A stretch of 35,374 nt of DNA, from positions 1 through 35,374 of the forward strand of contig DUQI01000016.1 of assembly GCA_012837885.1 (NCBI GenBank), read 5' to 3'. The DNA is from Fastidiosipila sp. Lineage in GTDB: Bacteria; Bacillota; Clostridia; Saccharofermentanales; DTU023. Positions 1 through 9,739 of this stretch are shown here, piece after piece (the first letter of the stretch is position 1; the number at the start of each line of letters is the position of its first letter). The notes under the pieces were generated by a model. The model was not told the DNA's origin and did no database searches. It saw nothing but the letters and a program-made list of their open reading frames with translations. Both the position numbers and the translations under genes were made by a program.

Positions 1-66
1 CTTGAACCCATATGGTCTCCCACACGGCCCTCAACCGTGCGCGTCTGCCAATTCCGCCAAAGCCGC
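1..66 (-). tRNA. tRNA-Leu (anticodon GAG), 5' portion; the 3' part is cut off by the window edge
   Basis: The reverse complement reads GCGGCTT-TG-GCGGAATTGGCAGACGC-..-CACGG-TTGAGGG-CCGTG-TGGGAGACCATATGGGTTCAAG: class II Leu-type D-arm (GGCGGAATTGGCAGACGC), a 5-bp anticodon stem CACGG/CCGTG with 7-nt loop TT-GAG-GG (anticodon at plus 30-32), and the start of the T-arm GGTTCAAG at the edge. Confidence 0.9.
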
Positions 67-130
67 GGGTGCCCGGAATCAACCGGCTCATGCATTATAC
101 TTAGCCCTTTCTTGGATGTCAACGACAAGG

Positions 131-170
131 AAAAAGCGGCCCGGCACCGCTCATCGATGCCTGAAGCCGC
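131..170 (-). terminator. Putative intrinsic terminator downstream of the GntP/PdxA2/kinase operon
   Basis: Minus strand reads GCGGC-TTCA-GGCA-..-TGCC-GG-GCCGC-TTTTT: nested GCGGC/GCCGC and GGCA/TGCC pairing followed by a T-run. Confidence 0.55.
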
Positions 171-205
171 CTGTTTCCGTTTGCGACGTCAGGTTTTAAC
201 CTGCG

Positions 206-1561
206 TCAGAGTATGAAGCTCAAGATCAAAAGCTCCACAAAGCCGACCGCCCAGGCGATCGTTGAGGTAAAGGACCAGACTCGCACCTGCTCCTTCGTCT
301 CCGTGATGCCCATCAAGCGGGTCGTCACCCAGTAGAAACTGTCGTTGAAATACGAGAAGAACAACGAACCGATACACGCCGCAAACGCGCCGAGCATCAA
401 GTTTCCGCCGGCAGCCTGCACGATCGGTGCCGTGATACCGGCAGCCGTCAGCATCGCGACCGTTCCGGAGCCCTGAGCAAATCTTATTAGCGTCGAGATC
501 AAAAACGGCAGTATAAAGATCGGAATCGCCGTCTTGGTGAGCTCGTTCGCGATCGCGTCACCGATACCGGACTCTTGCAGTACTTTACCGAGCGCGCCGC
601 CGCCACCCGTGACAAACACGATGATACCGGCACTTCTGATGCCCGATTCCATCTCTGCCAGAAGTTCCGAACGCGGTACACGGAGCCCGAGCGTATAGAT
701 GGCGATGACAAGTCCGATCGCCACCGCGATGATCGGTGTACCGAGGAAGATCACGATCTCGTAGAAACCTGTCGTTAAATTGAATGCTTTCAACACCGTG
801 TTCAAGAGAATCAATACGATCGGCACCAAAAGCGGCAGGAAGGAGATCAGGGCACTCGGCAGCGGTTTATCCGAAGGCTCGGAGAGCGCACTATAATCGG
901 GTTCTTGATAAGGCGGCCTCTGCCAGCCATCTTCACCATCCGGTACCTGATAGATTTTCTTGCCGAGCCATTTGCCATACAGTGTCGTGGCGATCGCCAT
1001 CGGGATCGCGACCAAGATGCCGATCAGAATAAACAATCCAATGTCAACACCGAACTGGCCGGCGACACTGAGCGGTCCCGGTGTCGGTGGAATCAACGAG
1101 TGCGTGATCACGAGTCCGGCCGCGAGCGGCACGCCGAGACCGACGATCGACTTCTTCGTCTCACGCGACAAGGCTCTGGCGAGCGGCGACAAGATGACGA
1201 AACCGGAGTCGCAGAAGATCGGGATTGACACGATAAAACCGGTCAACGCGAGCGCAAACTCCTCTTTTCCTTTACCGAAAATCTTCAGAAAGGTACGCGC
1301 CATTCTCTCGGCTGCGCCAGAAATTTGGAAAATCTGTCCCATCATCACGCCGAAGCCGATGATGATACCGATGTTGCCGAGCGTGTTGCCGAAACCAGTT
1401 GAAATCGCGGACACGGTAGCAGACGGACCTAAGCCGGCGATCAGGCCGATCACGACGGCACTGATAATCAGCGCCAGAAAAGCGTGAATCTTTGTTTTCA
1501 GGATCAGGAAAATCAAGAGCGCTAGCCCGATTACCAATCCCAGAATTAGTTCAGTAGGCAT
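206..1561 (-). CDS. GntP-family gluconate/acid-sugar permease
   Basis: 451-aa polytopic protein with GntP-like segments (GFGNTLGNIGIIIGFGVMMGQIFQISGAAERMA, FVTGGGGALGKVLQESGIGDAIA, FAQGSGTVAMLTAAGI); strong RBS GGAGGAGT upstream of ATG. Confidence 0.9.
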   Translation of the reverse strand: MPTELILGLVIGLALLIFLILKTKIHAFLALIISAVVIGLIAGLGPSATVSAISTGFGNTLGNIGIIIGFGVMMGQIFQISGAAERMARTFLKIFGKGKEEFALALTGFIVSIPIFCDSGFVILSPLARALSRETKKSIVGLGVPLAAGLVITHSLIPPTPGPLSVAGQFGVDIGLFILIGILVAIPMAIATTLYGKWLGKKIYQVPDGEDGWQRPPYQEPDYSALSEPSDKPLPSALISFLPLLVPIVLILLNTVLKAFNLTTGFYEIVIFLGTPIIAVAIGLVIAIYTLGLRVPRSELLAEMESGIRSAGIIVFVTGGGGALGKVLQESGIGDAIANELTKTAIPIFILPFLISTLIRFAQGSGTVAMLTAAGITAPIVQAAGGNLMLGAFAACIGSLFFSYFNDSFYWVTTRLMGITETKEQVRVWSFTSTIAWAVGFVELLILSFIL

Positions 1562-1608
1562 ATAAACTCCTCCTCATTATCTATATGATCGGATCGCAAG
1601 ACCCGTCA

Positions 1609-2616
1609 TTACCTCTTCGACTCCACAAAATGTGGAGCGTAATGCGCCGCAAGGCGAATCGCCTCGATCATGCTCACGGCGCTGGCGATGTTCTTACCGG
1701 CGATATCGAGCGCCGTACCGTGATCGACCGACGTGCGCAGGATCGGCATACCGCAGGTGACAGATATCGTGCGTTCAAAGTCCAACGTCTTCGCCGCGAT
1801 ATGACCCTGATCGTGATAGAGCGACAAGACGCACACATAACGCCCCGTCAACGCCTGATGGAACACCGAATCGGCGCCGATCGGGCCGACTACGTTGTAG
1901 CCTTCTTTTTGCAGCTCCTCGATCGCCGGCGTGACCTCGTTGACTTCTTCCCAGCCGAACAAGCCATGTTCGCCGCTGTGCGGATTGAGGCCGGCGACGG
2001 CCATCACTCCGTCGTCGACGCCGAGCTGTTTCATCGCCTCAAAAATGCGATGGACATAGTCTTTGACGCGCTCCTTGGTGACGAGATCACACGCTTCACG
2101 AAGCGACACGTGTCTTGTCAAAAAGAAGATTCGAAGCGATCTGACCTCAAACATCGTCAGCGGATCGGCTGTTCCGGTCAGTTCACCGAATATCTCGGTA
2201 TGACCGATGAATGGCACCTTGGCTGCATTCAGCGATTCCTTGTTTATCGGTGTCGTCGCGACGGCGTCCACCTTACCGGCGTTCGCCAGTTCGATACTCT
2301 TTTTGATAAATTCGAACGCGGCCTGACCGGCAGCTGCCGACACTTCACCGAGCTTATAGTCGTCCGGTCCGATATTGCCGAGATCGAGTACCGGAATCAC
2401 GGTCGGATCATCGGGTACCTCCTCGCCCTCTTTGACGACGAGCGGGGTCAGCGCCACACCGGTAAAACCGATGGCCTGTTCGATAACGCGAAGATCCCCG
2501 ATCACGAGGACTCTCGCCTCCTCCCGTAGCGCCTTGTCCGCCAAGGCTTTGACCGTGATCTCCGGTCCGATGCCCGCCGGATCACCGAGCGGGACAGCGA
2601 TTAATGGTTTTGGCAT
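1609..2616 (-). CDS. PdxA-family dehydrogenase, likely PdxA2-type (4-phospho-D-threonate/erythronate 3-dehydrogenase) rather than vitamin B6 PdxA
   Basis: [91 protein letters not shown]. Start placed at ATG 2616 (RBS GGAGAAAGGAGT) rather than the longer ORF start at 2688. Adjacent DUF1537 kinase supports a catabolic role. Confidence 0.85.
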   Translation of the reverse strand: MPKPLIAVPLGDPAGIGPEITVKALADKALREEARVLVIGDLRVIEQAIGFTGVALTPLVVKEGEEVPDDPTVIPVLDLGNIGPDDYKLGEVSAAAGQAAFEFIKKSIELANAGKVDAVATTPINKESLNAAKVPFIGHTEIFGELTGTADPLTMFEVRSLRIFFLTRHVSLREACDLVTKERVKDYVHRIFEAMKQLGVDDGVMAVAGLNPHSGEHGLFGWEEVNEVTPAIEELQKEGYNVVGPIGADSVFHQALTGRYVCVLSLYHDQGHIAAKTLDFERTISVTCGMPILRTSVDHGTALDIAGKNIASAVSMIEAIRLAAHYAPHFVESKR

Positions 2617-2639
2617 AAAAACTCCTTTCTCCACGGCTT

Positions 2640-3950
2640 CTACGCACCAGGCGTACGCGCCGGCTGTTTCATTAAATGATCGACACACGTGACAAGCGCA
2701 TCCTTGTCACCGACCATGCCGCCTTTTGTAATCACGGACAATCCCTCAAAGGGACCGCCGATCAAGTGGCCGAACGAACCGAGCGGGACAATCTCGGCCT
2801 GCAAGGCAAGCCCTTCACCACCCAGGAAACGGTAGGTGGCGACCGTGATGTCACCGCCTGTCGTCATCAATCCTTCGATCTCGAGATCCGACTCGATCAG
2901 GCGTTTGCCGATCTCGGCAAATCCCTCGTTGATCAGTTCCGAGGCGGATAGTTCCCATTCGCTCTTTTTGTCAAAAGACGAGAGATCGATCCGTTTGTCG
3001 GGATCGATACCGTCGCCGACCACCAATATCGTGTCGCCTTCGACCATCGACGCTTCGGCGACGACACGATCGATCTCTTTGCTTCTACGCTCCTTGTCGA
3101 GCAACGCTCTCGTATTGATCTCGACCGTCAGCGGAGCCCTCTTTTCGATCAGCGCTTCGACCTGTCCGGCCGCTACCGGATTGACCGATCCGATCAGCGC
3201 GAGCACACGGTGTTTCCGGGCAACCTGCACTTTCTCGGGGACGATCATTTTTGCAGCCAGCGTCGCGGTAAAGACACCAGGGTCGACCGCGATGAAAGGC
3301 ACTTTCGACAGCATTACGGCATCCGCGATCTTTGCCAGATCGAGGTCATCGATGCAGTCGATCAGCAAGATTCTGGCGCCTCCCTCATACGCTCGACGGA
3401 TCTTCAGCGATACGCTGTCGGTAGACTCTCTGAGATCATTCAGATCGAGATTGGCGACGGCACGTTTGCTCTGCACGCGGAACAGTTCGGCCGCATCGGC
3501 CGTATGCACCGGTGTCTTGGGATCGGACGCCGCTTCCGTCCGATCCAGCGGAATACCGTTCACCAGCAGGAAGCCGCCGACCAACGTACGGCCGGCCGAC
3601 GCGAAACAAGGTGCGACCACGGCCAGGCGGTCATCACCCAACGCATCTAAAAACGCATCCGTCTCGGATCCGAGATTCCCGCGCAGCGTACTGTCGACTC
3701 TTTTGCTGTAAAGATCGATCGCAGCGTCTTTTACTTTGTTCACCGCATCGTGCACGAGCGCATACGCTTCATCCGCCGGCAACGCGCGGCTCGACGTCGG
3801 TATCAAAAGTGCATCCGGTTCCTTTTGAGCCGCTTTGTCCGGGCTCAGTTCCCCGAGCACCGTCTCAGCGGAAAATCCTTTGCCGGTCAGCTGCACGCCA
3901 TTCGCGTTCGCACCGGTCAGATCGTCAGCGATAACGACTAATCTCGCCAT
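2640..3950 (-). CDS. Four-carbon acid sugar kinase family protein (DUF1537; DtnK/DenK/OtnK-like)
   Basis: [27 protein letters not shown]-terminus, [11 protein letters not shown], and C-terminal [57 protein letters not shown] are typical of this family. Confidence 0.9.
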   Translation of the reverse strand: MARLVVIADDLTGANANGVQLTGKGFSAETVLGELSPDKAAQKEPDALLIPTSSRALPADEAYALVHDAVNKVKDAAIDLYSKRVDSTLRGNLGSETDAFLDALGDDRLAVVAPCFASAGRTLVGGFLLVNGIPLDRTEAASDPKTPVHTADAAELFRVQSKRAVANLDLNDLRESTDSVSLKIRRAYEGGARILLIDCIDDLDLAKIADAVMLSKVPFIAVDPGVFTATLAAKMIVPEKVQVARKHRVLALIGSVNPVAAGQVEALIEKRAPLTVEINTRALLDKERRSKEIDRVVAEASMVEGDTILVVGDGIDPDKRIDLSSFDKKSEWELSASELINEGFAEIGKRLIESDLEIEGLMTTGGDITVATYRFLGGEGLALQAEIVPLGSFGHLIGGPFEGLSVITKGGMVGDKDALVTCVDHLMKQPARTPGA

Positions 3951-4723
3951 GTTCCCTCCTCTTCTGCGACGGAAATAATGTGAACTCCTTTTGCTTTCAG
4001 TTCGCTACGTTCCGCGCTCGAAAATGTTTTATCGGTGATCACACCGCTGTAAGCTGACAGAGGATCGACCCGGAAGATCGCTCGCTTATGAAATTTCGAA
4101 TGGTCGACCAGGAGGTAGCTATGCCTCGCCTTTTTTCGGACAAGACGCTTCAAGCCGGCTTTAAAAGATGTCGGGGTGAACGTCTCATAATCATCATCGA
4201 TGGTGCGCGCCCCGATGAACGAGATATCGACGCTGAAATCGAACGCGCCGTCACCCACGTTGGCAATGACCGAACCGGTCTCCGGTTGCACAAGTCCACC
4301 GAGAAAATAGAGCGTGACGGGCAGACTGCAAAGATGCAGCGCCGTCTTCAGGTCATTTGTGATGACGGTCAGATTGCGGATTTTCTCTAAACGCTTGGCG
4401 ACTTCAAACACGGTCGTGCCGGCATCTAGAAACAAGCTCATGCCGGGCGAAATCAAAGAGACGGCACGCTTTGCTATACGCTGCTTTGCTTCCAGGTTTT
4501 CCTGCGATTTATCTTGATACGTCGATTCGACTTCGAACGGCGCATTCACGCTGACGGCACCACCGCGGCGGCGTTCCAACAGATTGAGTTTATCCAAAAG
4601 ATCGAGATCACGGCGGACGGTGACCTGGCTGACATCGAGTGAACTTGCCAGTTCGCCCACTTCAACCCAGCCGAATCGCTCCACTAATTCGACGATACGC
4701 CTCTGTCTCACATCCGCCAACAT
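3938..4723 (-). CDS. DeoR/GlpR-family transcriptional regulator
   Basis: N-terminal DeoR HTH (RQRRIVELVERFGWVEVGELASSLDVSQVTVRRDLDLLDKLNLLERRRGGAV) and DeoRC sensor-like domain (FLDAGTTVFEVAKRL, ITNDLKTALHL). ATG at 4723 preferred (AGGTG RBS); overlaps the kinase gene by 13 bp. Confidence 0.92.
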   Translation of the reverse strand: MLADVRQRRIVELVERFGWVEVGELASSLDVSQVTVRRDLDLLDKLNLLERRRGGAVSVNAPFEVESTYQDKSQENLEAKQRIAKRAVSLISPGMSLFLDAGTTVFEVAKRLEKIRNLTVITNDLKTALHLCSLPVTLYFLGGLVQPETGSVIANVGDGAFDFSVDISFIGARTIDDDYETFTPTSFKAGLKRLVRKKARHSYLLVDHSKFHKRAIFRVDPLSAYSGVITDKTFSSAERSELKAKGVHIISVAEEEGTWRD

Positions 4724-4806
4724 GATCACACCTGTTCGTTTATGATCTATTATGATTGAAGCTTACTGAATCACACCCATTCTGTCAATTCATACAGATT
4801 ATTGCA

Positions 4807-4821
4807 TGATCTATCAGATCA
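4807..4821. promoter_or_regulatory. Candidate operator (inverted repeat TGATC-TATCA-GATCA) in the DeoR/PFK divergent intergenic region
   Basis: Perfect 5-bp inverted repeat; the 9-mer ATGATCTAT also occurs at 4742-4750, close to the DeoR start. Confidence 0.35.
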
Positions 4822-4915
4822 ATTGTCGCACGCTGACAACAAACGAGACATTCTACAAGTCGTTTCCGTCATATAGCTGTTTTCCGTCTCATATTTCGCG
4901 CAGAGGCGCCTGGCG

Positions 4916-4924
4916 TGCTACAAT
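4916..4924 (+). promoter_or_regulatory. Putative extended -10 (TGC-TACAAT) for the PPi-type PFK gene
   Basis: TGnTAnAAT-type motif 66 bp upstream of the preferred ATG at 4990; no convincing -35 seen. Confidence 0.4.
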
Positions 4925-4989
4925 CAGGGCTGGAAAACACACCGTGCGAAGGCTCTGCCCTCTGCCGGAACGAAATACGTAGGAGACAT

Positions 4990-6240
4990 ATGTCAGTGCT
5001 AAAAGGTAATGCGATTTTTGGACAAAGCGGCGGTCCATCCGCGGTGATCAACTCGTCGGCGGCCGGTGTGTTCACCGAAGCCCTGAAAAGCGATGCGATC
5101 AAAAATGTGTACGGCGCCCTGCACGGGATCGTCGGTATTCTGAATGAAGATTTTATCGATATCGGTCAGGAGAGCAAAAAACAGATAAAGCTCCTGCGCG
5201 GTACGCCGGCGTCGATTCTCGGCTCCTGCCGTTACAAGCTCGCCGACTACGATGAGGATCCGACCGATTACGAGACGATTCTGCGTGTATTCAAGAAGTA
5301 CGATATCCGCTATTTCTTCTATAACGGCGGCAACGACTCGATGGACACCTGCGACAAGATCTCGAAGTTTTTGGACGATCAGGGGTATGAGTGCCGCGTG
5401 ATCGGCGTGCCGAAGACGATTGACAACGATCTGGCGGTGACCGACCATACGCCGGGCTACGGTTCCGCGGCCAAGTTTGTGGCGACGACGACGATGGAGA
5501 TGTTCCTCGACTCAAGAGTGTACAATCGCGGCATGATCATCGTGTTGGAAGTCATGGGTCGTCACGCCGGCTGGCTGACGGCAGCCACGGCGCTCGCGGC
5601 CAAAAAAGGCTACGGTCCCGAATTGATCTACCTGCCTGAGATTCCGTTCGATTTCGACGAGATGTTGGAAGACGTCGAACGCATCTATACGAAGAGCCAA
5701 AACGTCATGATCGCCGTCTCCGAAGGCGTCAAAACGGCCGACGGCAAGATCATCCCGGAAAGTGTCGGCAAGGTGGAGATCGACGCGTTCGGACATAAGC
5801 AGATGGGCGGCACGGCCAATGTACTGGCGCAGCGTCTCGGTCAGGAACTCGGCAGCAAGGTGCGCGGCATCGAGCTAAGCCTCCTGCAAAGAAGCGGCTC
5901 GCATATCGCCTCCGGCGTCGACATCGACGAAGCCTTCTTAGCCGGTCAGGAAGCCGTCAAAGCGGCACTCGCCGGTGCGACCGACGTGATGATCGGGTTT
6001 GAAAGACCGCTCAAGGGTCCATATGAGTGCCTGATCCGTCAGATCCCGTTGAGAGACGTGGCGAACCATGAGAAGATGCTGCCGCGCGAGTGGATCAATG
6101 AGGCAGGAAACCACGTGCTCGATCCGTTCATCGACTACGCACTCCCCTTGATCCAAGGCGATCCGCAGCAGGAAAAAGAAGACGGTCTGCCGCTCTTTGC
6201 CTCATTCAAGAAGATCCAGGCAGGAGACCGCGACAAATAA
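4990..6240 (+). CDS. pfp: Diphosphate (PPi)-dependent type 6-phosphofructokinase
   Basis: 416 aa from ATG 4990 (AGGAG RBS). IFGQSGGPSAVINSSAAGV; active-site GGND (YNGGNDSMDTC) and PKTIDNDL signature (Asp and Lys at the two donor-determining positions) typical of PPi-PFK; EVMGRHAGWLTAA. Confidence 0.9.
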   Translation: MSVLKGNAIFGQSGGPSAVINSSAAGVFTEALKSDAIKNVYGALHGIVGILNEDFIDIGQESKKQIKLLRGTPASILGSCRYKLADYDEDPTDYETILRVFKKYDIRYFFYNGGNDSMDTCDKISKFLDDQGYECRVIGVPKTIDNDLAVTDHTPGYGSAAKFVATTTMEMFLDSRVYNRGMIIVLEVMGRHAGWLTAATALAAKKGYGPELIYLPEIPFDFDEMLEDVERIYTKSQNVMIAVSEGVKTADGKIIPESVGKVEIDAFGHKQMGGTANVLAQRLGQELGSKVRGIELSLLQRSGSHIASGVDIDEAFLAGQEAVKAALAGATDVMIGFERPLKGPYECLIRQIPLRDVANHEKMLPREWINEAGNHVLDPFIDYALPLIQGDPQQEKEDGLPLFASFKKIQAGDRDK

Positions 6241-6243
6241 TAA

Positions 6244-6290
6244 GACTGAGATCTTCAGTCAAAGGTTAAACCTTAGAGACGAAAAGTCTC
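6244..6290. repeat. Three consecutive perfect inverted repeats at a convergent gene junction (possible bidirectional terminator)
   Basis: GACTGA-gatct-TCAGTC (6244-6260), AAGGTT-a-AACCTT (6262-6274), GAGAC-gaaaa-GTCTC (6276-6290). Confidence 0.6.
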
Positions 6291-8288
6291 CTCCCCGTCG
6301 ACCAGAAGAAGGCCACCGACGGGATCGATCGTCATCTGGACACCGTCGAAACGGTAATCGAACGGACGATCGGAACGGTTTAAGACAATTAGCGCCTTTT
6401 TCGGGCCGGGCACGCTATCATCGAAAGCGTCCCGGCCTTCTTTTGTCAAATAACGCTCGATCACCAGGTGATCAGCCTCAACCAGAAGCGTGCGATAGAA
6501 TCCCGTCCGCAAGACCGGCAGCGTCTTTCTGAGCTTGCCCAGCTTTTTGAAAATAGCCAAAAGCGGCACTTCTATCCCCATTTCATCAGAACGGCAAGAT
6601 GCGTCTTCGTCTTTTCTCACTTTATCCCAGTCCAAGGTGCGACGACAGTAAGGATCTCTGTATCCTTCCTGCCCGATTTCATCACCATAGAAAATCGACA
6701 CTGTGCCCGGGATCGCGATCAAAAACAAAAAGCCCAAAGCCAAGAGTCTTTCGCCGGTCGCCCGTTGTTTCTCGCTTAAAAACAAGTGGCGCTGGGCGTC
6801 TCTCGAACCGGGATCAGGATCGCCGGCAAGCACCGTGATGGCGCGCGGAGTATCGTGCGTACCGAGCATCGTCATGTTGGCGTAGAACACGTCGGGCGGA
6901 TAAAACTCGCGCAAAATTTCAACCTGATTAATCAAAGCCGGACCGGAGATCACCTTCGTCAGCCAGTTTAAAAGCGCGCTTTGAATCGGGTAGCCCATCA
7001 CCGAGTCATGCGTGTGCCCGAAGATAAAGTCACGGTATTGGCCGTAACTGAACTTCGCGCTCGCATCTTCCCAGATCTCGCCCAGGATGATGCCTTCATC
7101 GCTTTCCGCCATCACGGCACGACGAATCGCTTTGATAAATTGATCCGGCAGTTCATCGGACACGTCGAGACGCCAACCGGAGGCGCCGAGCCGCATCCAT
7201 TTTCGCAAAATACCATTTGTTCCGGTGATGTATTCCCTATAGCCGAGATCGTACTCATTGACGTTCGGCAGATCTTTAAATCCCCACCACGAATCATAAA
7301 AGATCGAACCGCCCCGCTCTTCGAAGCGATACCAACTGCTGTAAGGAGAAAGGCGATTTTCAGTCAGCTCCTGCCAGGCGCCGACTTCCGGATAACGGCC
7401 ATGGCGGTTAAAGTAGCGACTGTCGGCACCGGTGTGCGAAAAGACCCCGTCCAGAATGATGCGGATGCCACGTGCCTTCGCCTCAGCACAGAGCGCGATA
7501 AAGTCGTCCGTGTCACCGAGCATTGGATCGATCGCTTCATAGTCACCCGTATCGTAACGGTGGTTGGAGCGCGCCTTAAAAATCGGATTCAGATAGAGGA
7601 TAGTAATACCGAGCGATGCGAGATAATCGAGTTCTTCGATGATACCCTGCAGTGTACCGCCATAAAAATCCAAGGCGAGATAGCCTTCTTCGGTGATCCC
7701 TTTGATATCGACTTCTTCTTTCCAGTCACGATGCCAGATACGTTCGCCATGGAGGCTCGTCAGATCCTCCATCTTCTTTTCGTCGTAGTCCTTACCGCGC
7801 TTGAAACGGTCGGGAAAGATCTGGTACATCACGCCGCCGCGCATCCACTTGGCGACCTGAAACTGACGGTCGTACACCGTGATCCGAAAGACGTTACTGA
7901 TCGGGGTGTCGTCACGCCGGATGCCGGGGTCTTGCTGACTGAGCCTCGCCGTTCCCAGGATCGAATGCTCGTCCGGTACGAGCCAGCGTTTCATCTTCTC
8001 CGTCTGAATCTCAAACCAGTAGAAAAAGAGGTTCGGTTCGCCGGCCATGGTCAAGGTGTGCTCATACCACAAGACATCGGCCGACTCGCCGGGTGGCGAA
8101 TCGGCACGCTTCATGCGCAGGTCGATGTTATGAAACTGGTAGAGCCCGTAGGCGTAATGCAGTTTGACTTCTTTTATGGTCTCTTCAAGGGGTTTGACGC
8201 TGACTCTCAAGGTCACCGCCTGTCCCGTAGGTACGGCACCGTAAGGCGATTTGTAGAGCACCTCACGGCGGTTATGGTTTACGATCAC
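6273..8288 (-). CDS. GH13 alpha-amylase-family hydrolase (neopullulanase/cyclomaltodextrinase-like with N-terminal CBM34-like domain)
   Basis: GVMYQIFPDRF, DGVFSHTG, GWRLDVSDELPD (nucleophile Asp), IILGEIWED (acid/base Glu), MLGTHDTPRA (HD). GTG start overlaps the glgA TGA stop (GTGA). Confidence 0.88.
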   Translation of the reverse strand: MIVNHNRREVLYKSPYGAVPTGQAVTLRVSVKPLEETIKEVKLHYAYGLYQFHNIDLRMKRADSPPGESADVLWYEHTLTMAGEPNLFFYWFEIQTEKMKRWLVPDEHSILGTARLSQQDPGIRRDDTPISNVFRITVYDRQFQVAKWMRGGVMYQIFPDRFKRGKDYDEKKMEDLTSLHGERIWHRDWKEEVDIKGITEEGYLALDFYGGTLQGIIEELDYLASLGITILYLNPIFKARSNHRYDTGDYEAIDPMLGDTDDFIALCAEAKARGIRIILDGVFSHTGADSRYFNRHGRYPEVGAWQELTENRLSPYSSWYRFEERGGSIFYDSWWGFKDLPNVNEYDLGYREYITGTNGILRKWMRLGASGWRLDVSDELPDQFIKAIRRAVMAESDEGIILGEIWEDASAKFSYGQYRDFIFGHTHDSVMGYPIQSALLNWLTKVISGPALINQVEILREFYPPDVFYANMTMLGTHDTPRAITVLAGDPDPGSRDAQRHLFLSEKQRATGERLLALGFLFLIAIPGTVSIFYGDEIGQEGYRDPYCRRTLDWDKVRKDEDASCRSDEMGIEVPLLAIFKKLGKLRKTLPVLRTGFYRTLLVEADHLVIERYLTKEGRDAFDDSVPGPKKALIVLNRSDRPFDYRFDGVQMTIDPVGGLLLVDGEETFRL

Positions 8289-9739
8289 GTATTAACTTCC
8301 TTCACAATCGTTTCATACAGGTCGACATAGTTCGCGGCAGACTTCGCCCAGGAGAAGTCATGACTCATACCGCGGGAAACGATATCCGACCAGATCTTCG
8401 GCTCGTTTCGATAGACGGAGACGGCCGCCTTCGTCGTATAGAGCAGTTCGTGGGCATTGATGTTCAAGAACGCGAACCCGTCGCCCGAGTTTTCGAACTT
8501 ATTGTACGGTTGCACCGTATCGATCAGGCCGCCGGTCTGGCGCACGATGGGAACGGTACCGTAGCGCATCGCGACCATCTGAGTCAGACCGCACGGTTCG
8601 AATAAGGAAGGCATGAGCAGCATATCGCCGGCCGCGTACAGTCTTCTGGCGAGCGTCGGGTCGAACTCGATCTTGGCACGCATTCTGGTCGGATGGCGCT
8701 GCTCCATTTTTCTCAGCTCCTCCTCATAGAGGAAGTCGCCGGTGCCGAGCACTACGAGCTGCAGATCGTCTTCCAACAGTTCATCGCCGATCCGGATCAG
8801 AAGGTCGATACCCTTTTGCTCGGCCAGACGAGTAATCATCACGAGCAGCGGTTTGTCGGCGCTTTCCGGCAGGCCGAGTTCCGTCTGCAACGCCTTCTTG
8901 CACGTCGCTTTGCCGCGTTTGAACGCTTTTTTCGAGTAGTTTGCGATCAGGGCGCGGTCCGTTTCCGGGTCAAAGCTCTCGGTGTCGATGCCGTTCAAGA
9001 TACCCGATAACTTCCAGCGCTGTGCGCCGAGCAGTCCGTTTAAGCCTTCGCCGTAATAGTCGAGCAAGATCTCCTCGGCGTAAGACGGCGATACCGTATT
9101 CACCCGGTTCGCATAGACGATGCCGCTCTTTAAGAAGTTTGGCACGCCGTCTTTCAAAATGGCGGCTTCCGACATGTAGCGGTTCGGCAGTTCCAGAAGG
9201 TCCGCGATCTGTTCTCTGCCGTGAATGCCCTGGAATTTCAAATTGTGGATCGTCATCAGGCTCGGCAGATTCGGGTAATAGCCTTGACTCTTGTAATGCG
9301 CTTCGAGCAAGACGGGAATCATGCCGGTCTGCCAGTCATTCAGATGTAAAATATCCGGCGTAAAGCCCATCGGCTCACCCATCGCTTCCAATACGGCCCG
9401 CTGGAAGAAGGAGAACCGTTCGATATCGAAGGAGTACTCGAGATACAGTTCATCGTGTCCGAAATAGAATTCGTTATCGATCAGGTAGACCGGGATGCCG
9501 TCGACTTCCAGCGTGAAAAGTCCGCTGTACATCGTACGCCAGCCGAGTCGAATCATCGACCAGCGGACGAAGTTTAACTTCTCCGCATAGCGATGACGTA
9601 TGCCGCGATACAAAGGCATCACGACTCTGGCGTCATGCCCGAGTTTTCTCAGTGCTTTCGGCAGTGCGCCGACCACATCGCCCAAACCGCCCGATTTAGC
9701 CAACGGGCTCATCTCAGATGAAACAAAAAGAATATTCAT
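8285..9739 (-). CDS. glgA: Glycogen synthase (ADP-glucose, GT5)
   Basis: MNILFVSSEMSPLAKSGGLGDVVGALPKAL; HLNDWQTGMIPVLL; MPSLFEPCGLTQMVAMRYGTVPIVRQTGGLIDTV. ATG 9739 overlaps the glgD stop (ATGA). Confidence 0.95.
   Translation of the reverse strand: MNILFVSSEMSPLAKSGGLGDVVGALPKALRKLGHDARVVMPLYRGIRHRYAEKLNFVRWSMIRLGWRTMYSGLFTLEVDGIPVYLIDNEFYFGHDELYLEYSFDIERFSFFQRAVLEAMGEPMGFTPDILHLNDWQTGMIPVLLEAHYKSQGYYPNLPSLMTIHNLKFQGIHGREQIADLLELPNRYMSEAAILKDGVPNFLKSGIVYANRVNTVSPSYAEEILLDYYGEGLNGLLGAQRWKLSGILNGIDTESFDPETDRALIANYSKKAFKRGKATCKKALQTELGLPESADKPLLVMITRLAEQKGIDLLIRIGDELLEDDLQLVVLGTGDFLYEEELRKMEQRHPTRMRAKIEFDPTLARRLYAAGDMLLMPSLFEPCGLTQMVAMRYGTVPIVRQTGGLIDTVQPYNKFENSGDGFAFLNINAHELLYTTKAAVSVYRNEPKIWSDIVSRGMSHDFSWAKSAANYVDLYETIVKEVNT

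Noticed and set aside
2-199. 65-aa ORF at the left edge
   Set aside because: Overlaps the antisense of a tRNA-Leu gene and a terminator; not coding.
1585-2529. 314-aa plus-strand ORF antisense to the PdxA-like gene
   Set aside because: Shadow ORF; Arg/His/Asp-rich translation typical of the reverse complement of real genes.
2836-3711. 291-aa Ser-rich plus-strand ORF antisense to the DUF1537 kinase
   Set aside because: Ser/Arg-rich low-complexity translation is the expected antisense of a GC-rich gene.
6981-8330. 449-aa plus-strand ORF antisense to the GH13 gene
   Set aside because: Complement of a real coding sequence with intact catalytic motifs; no RBS or recognisable family.
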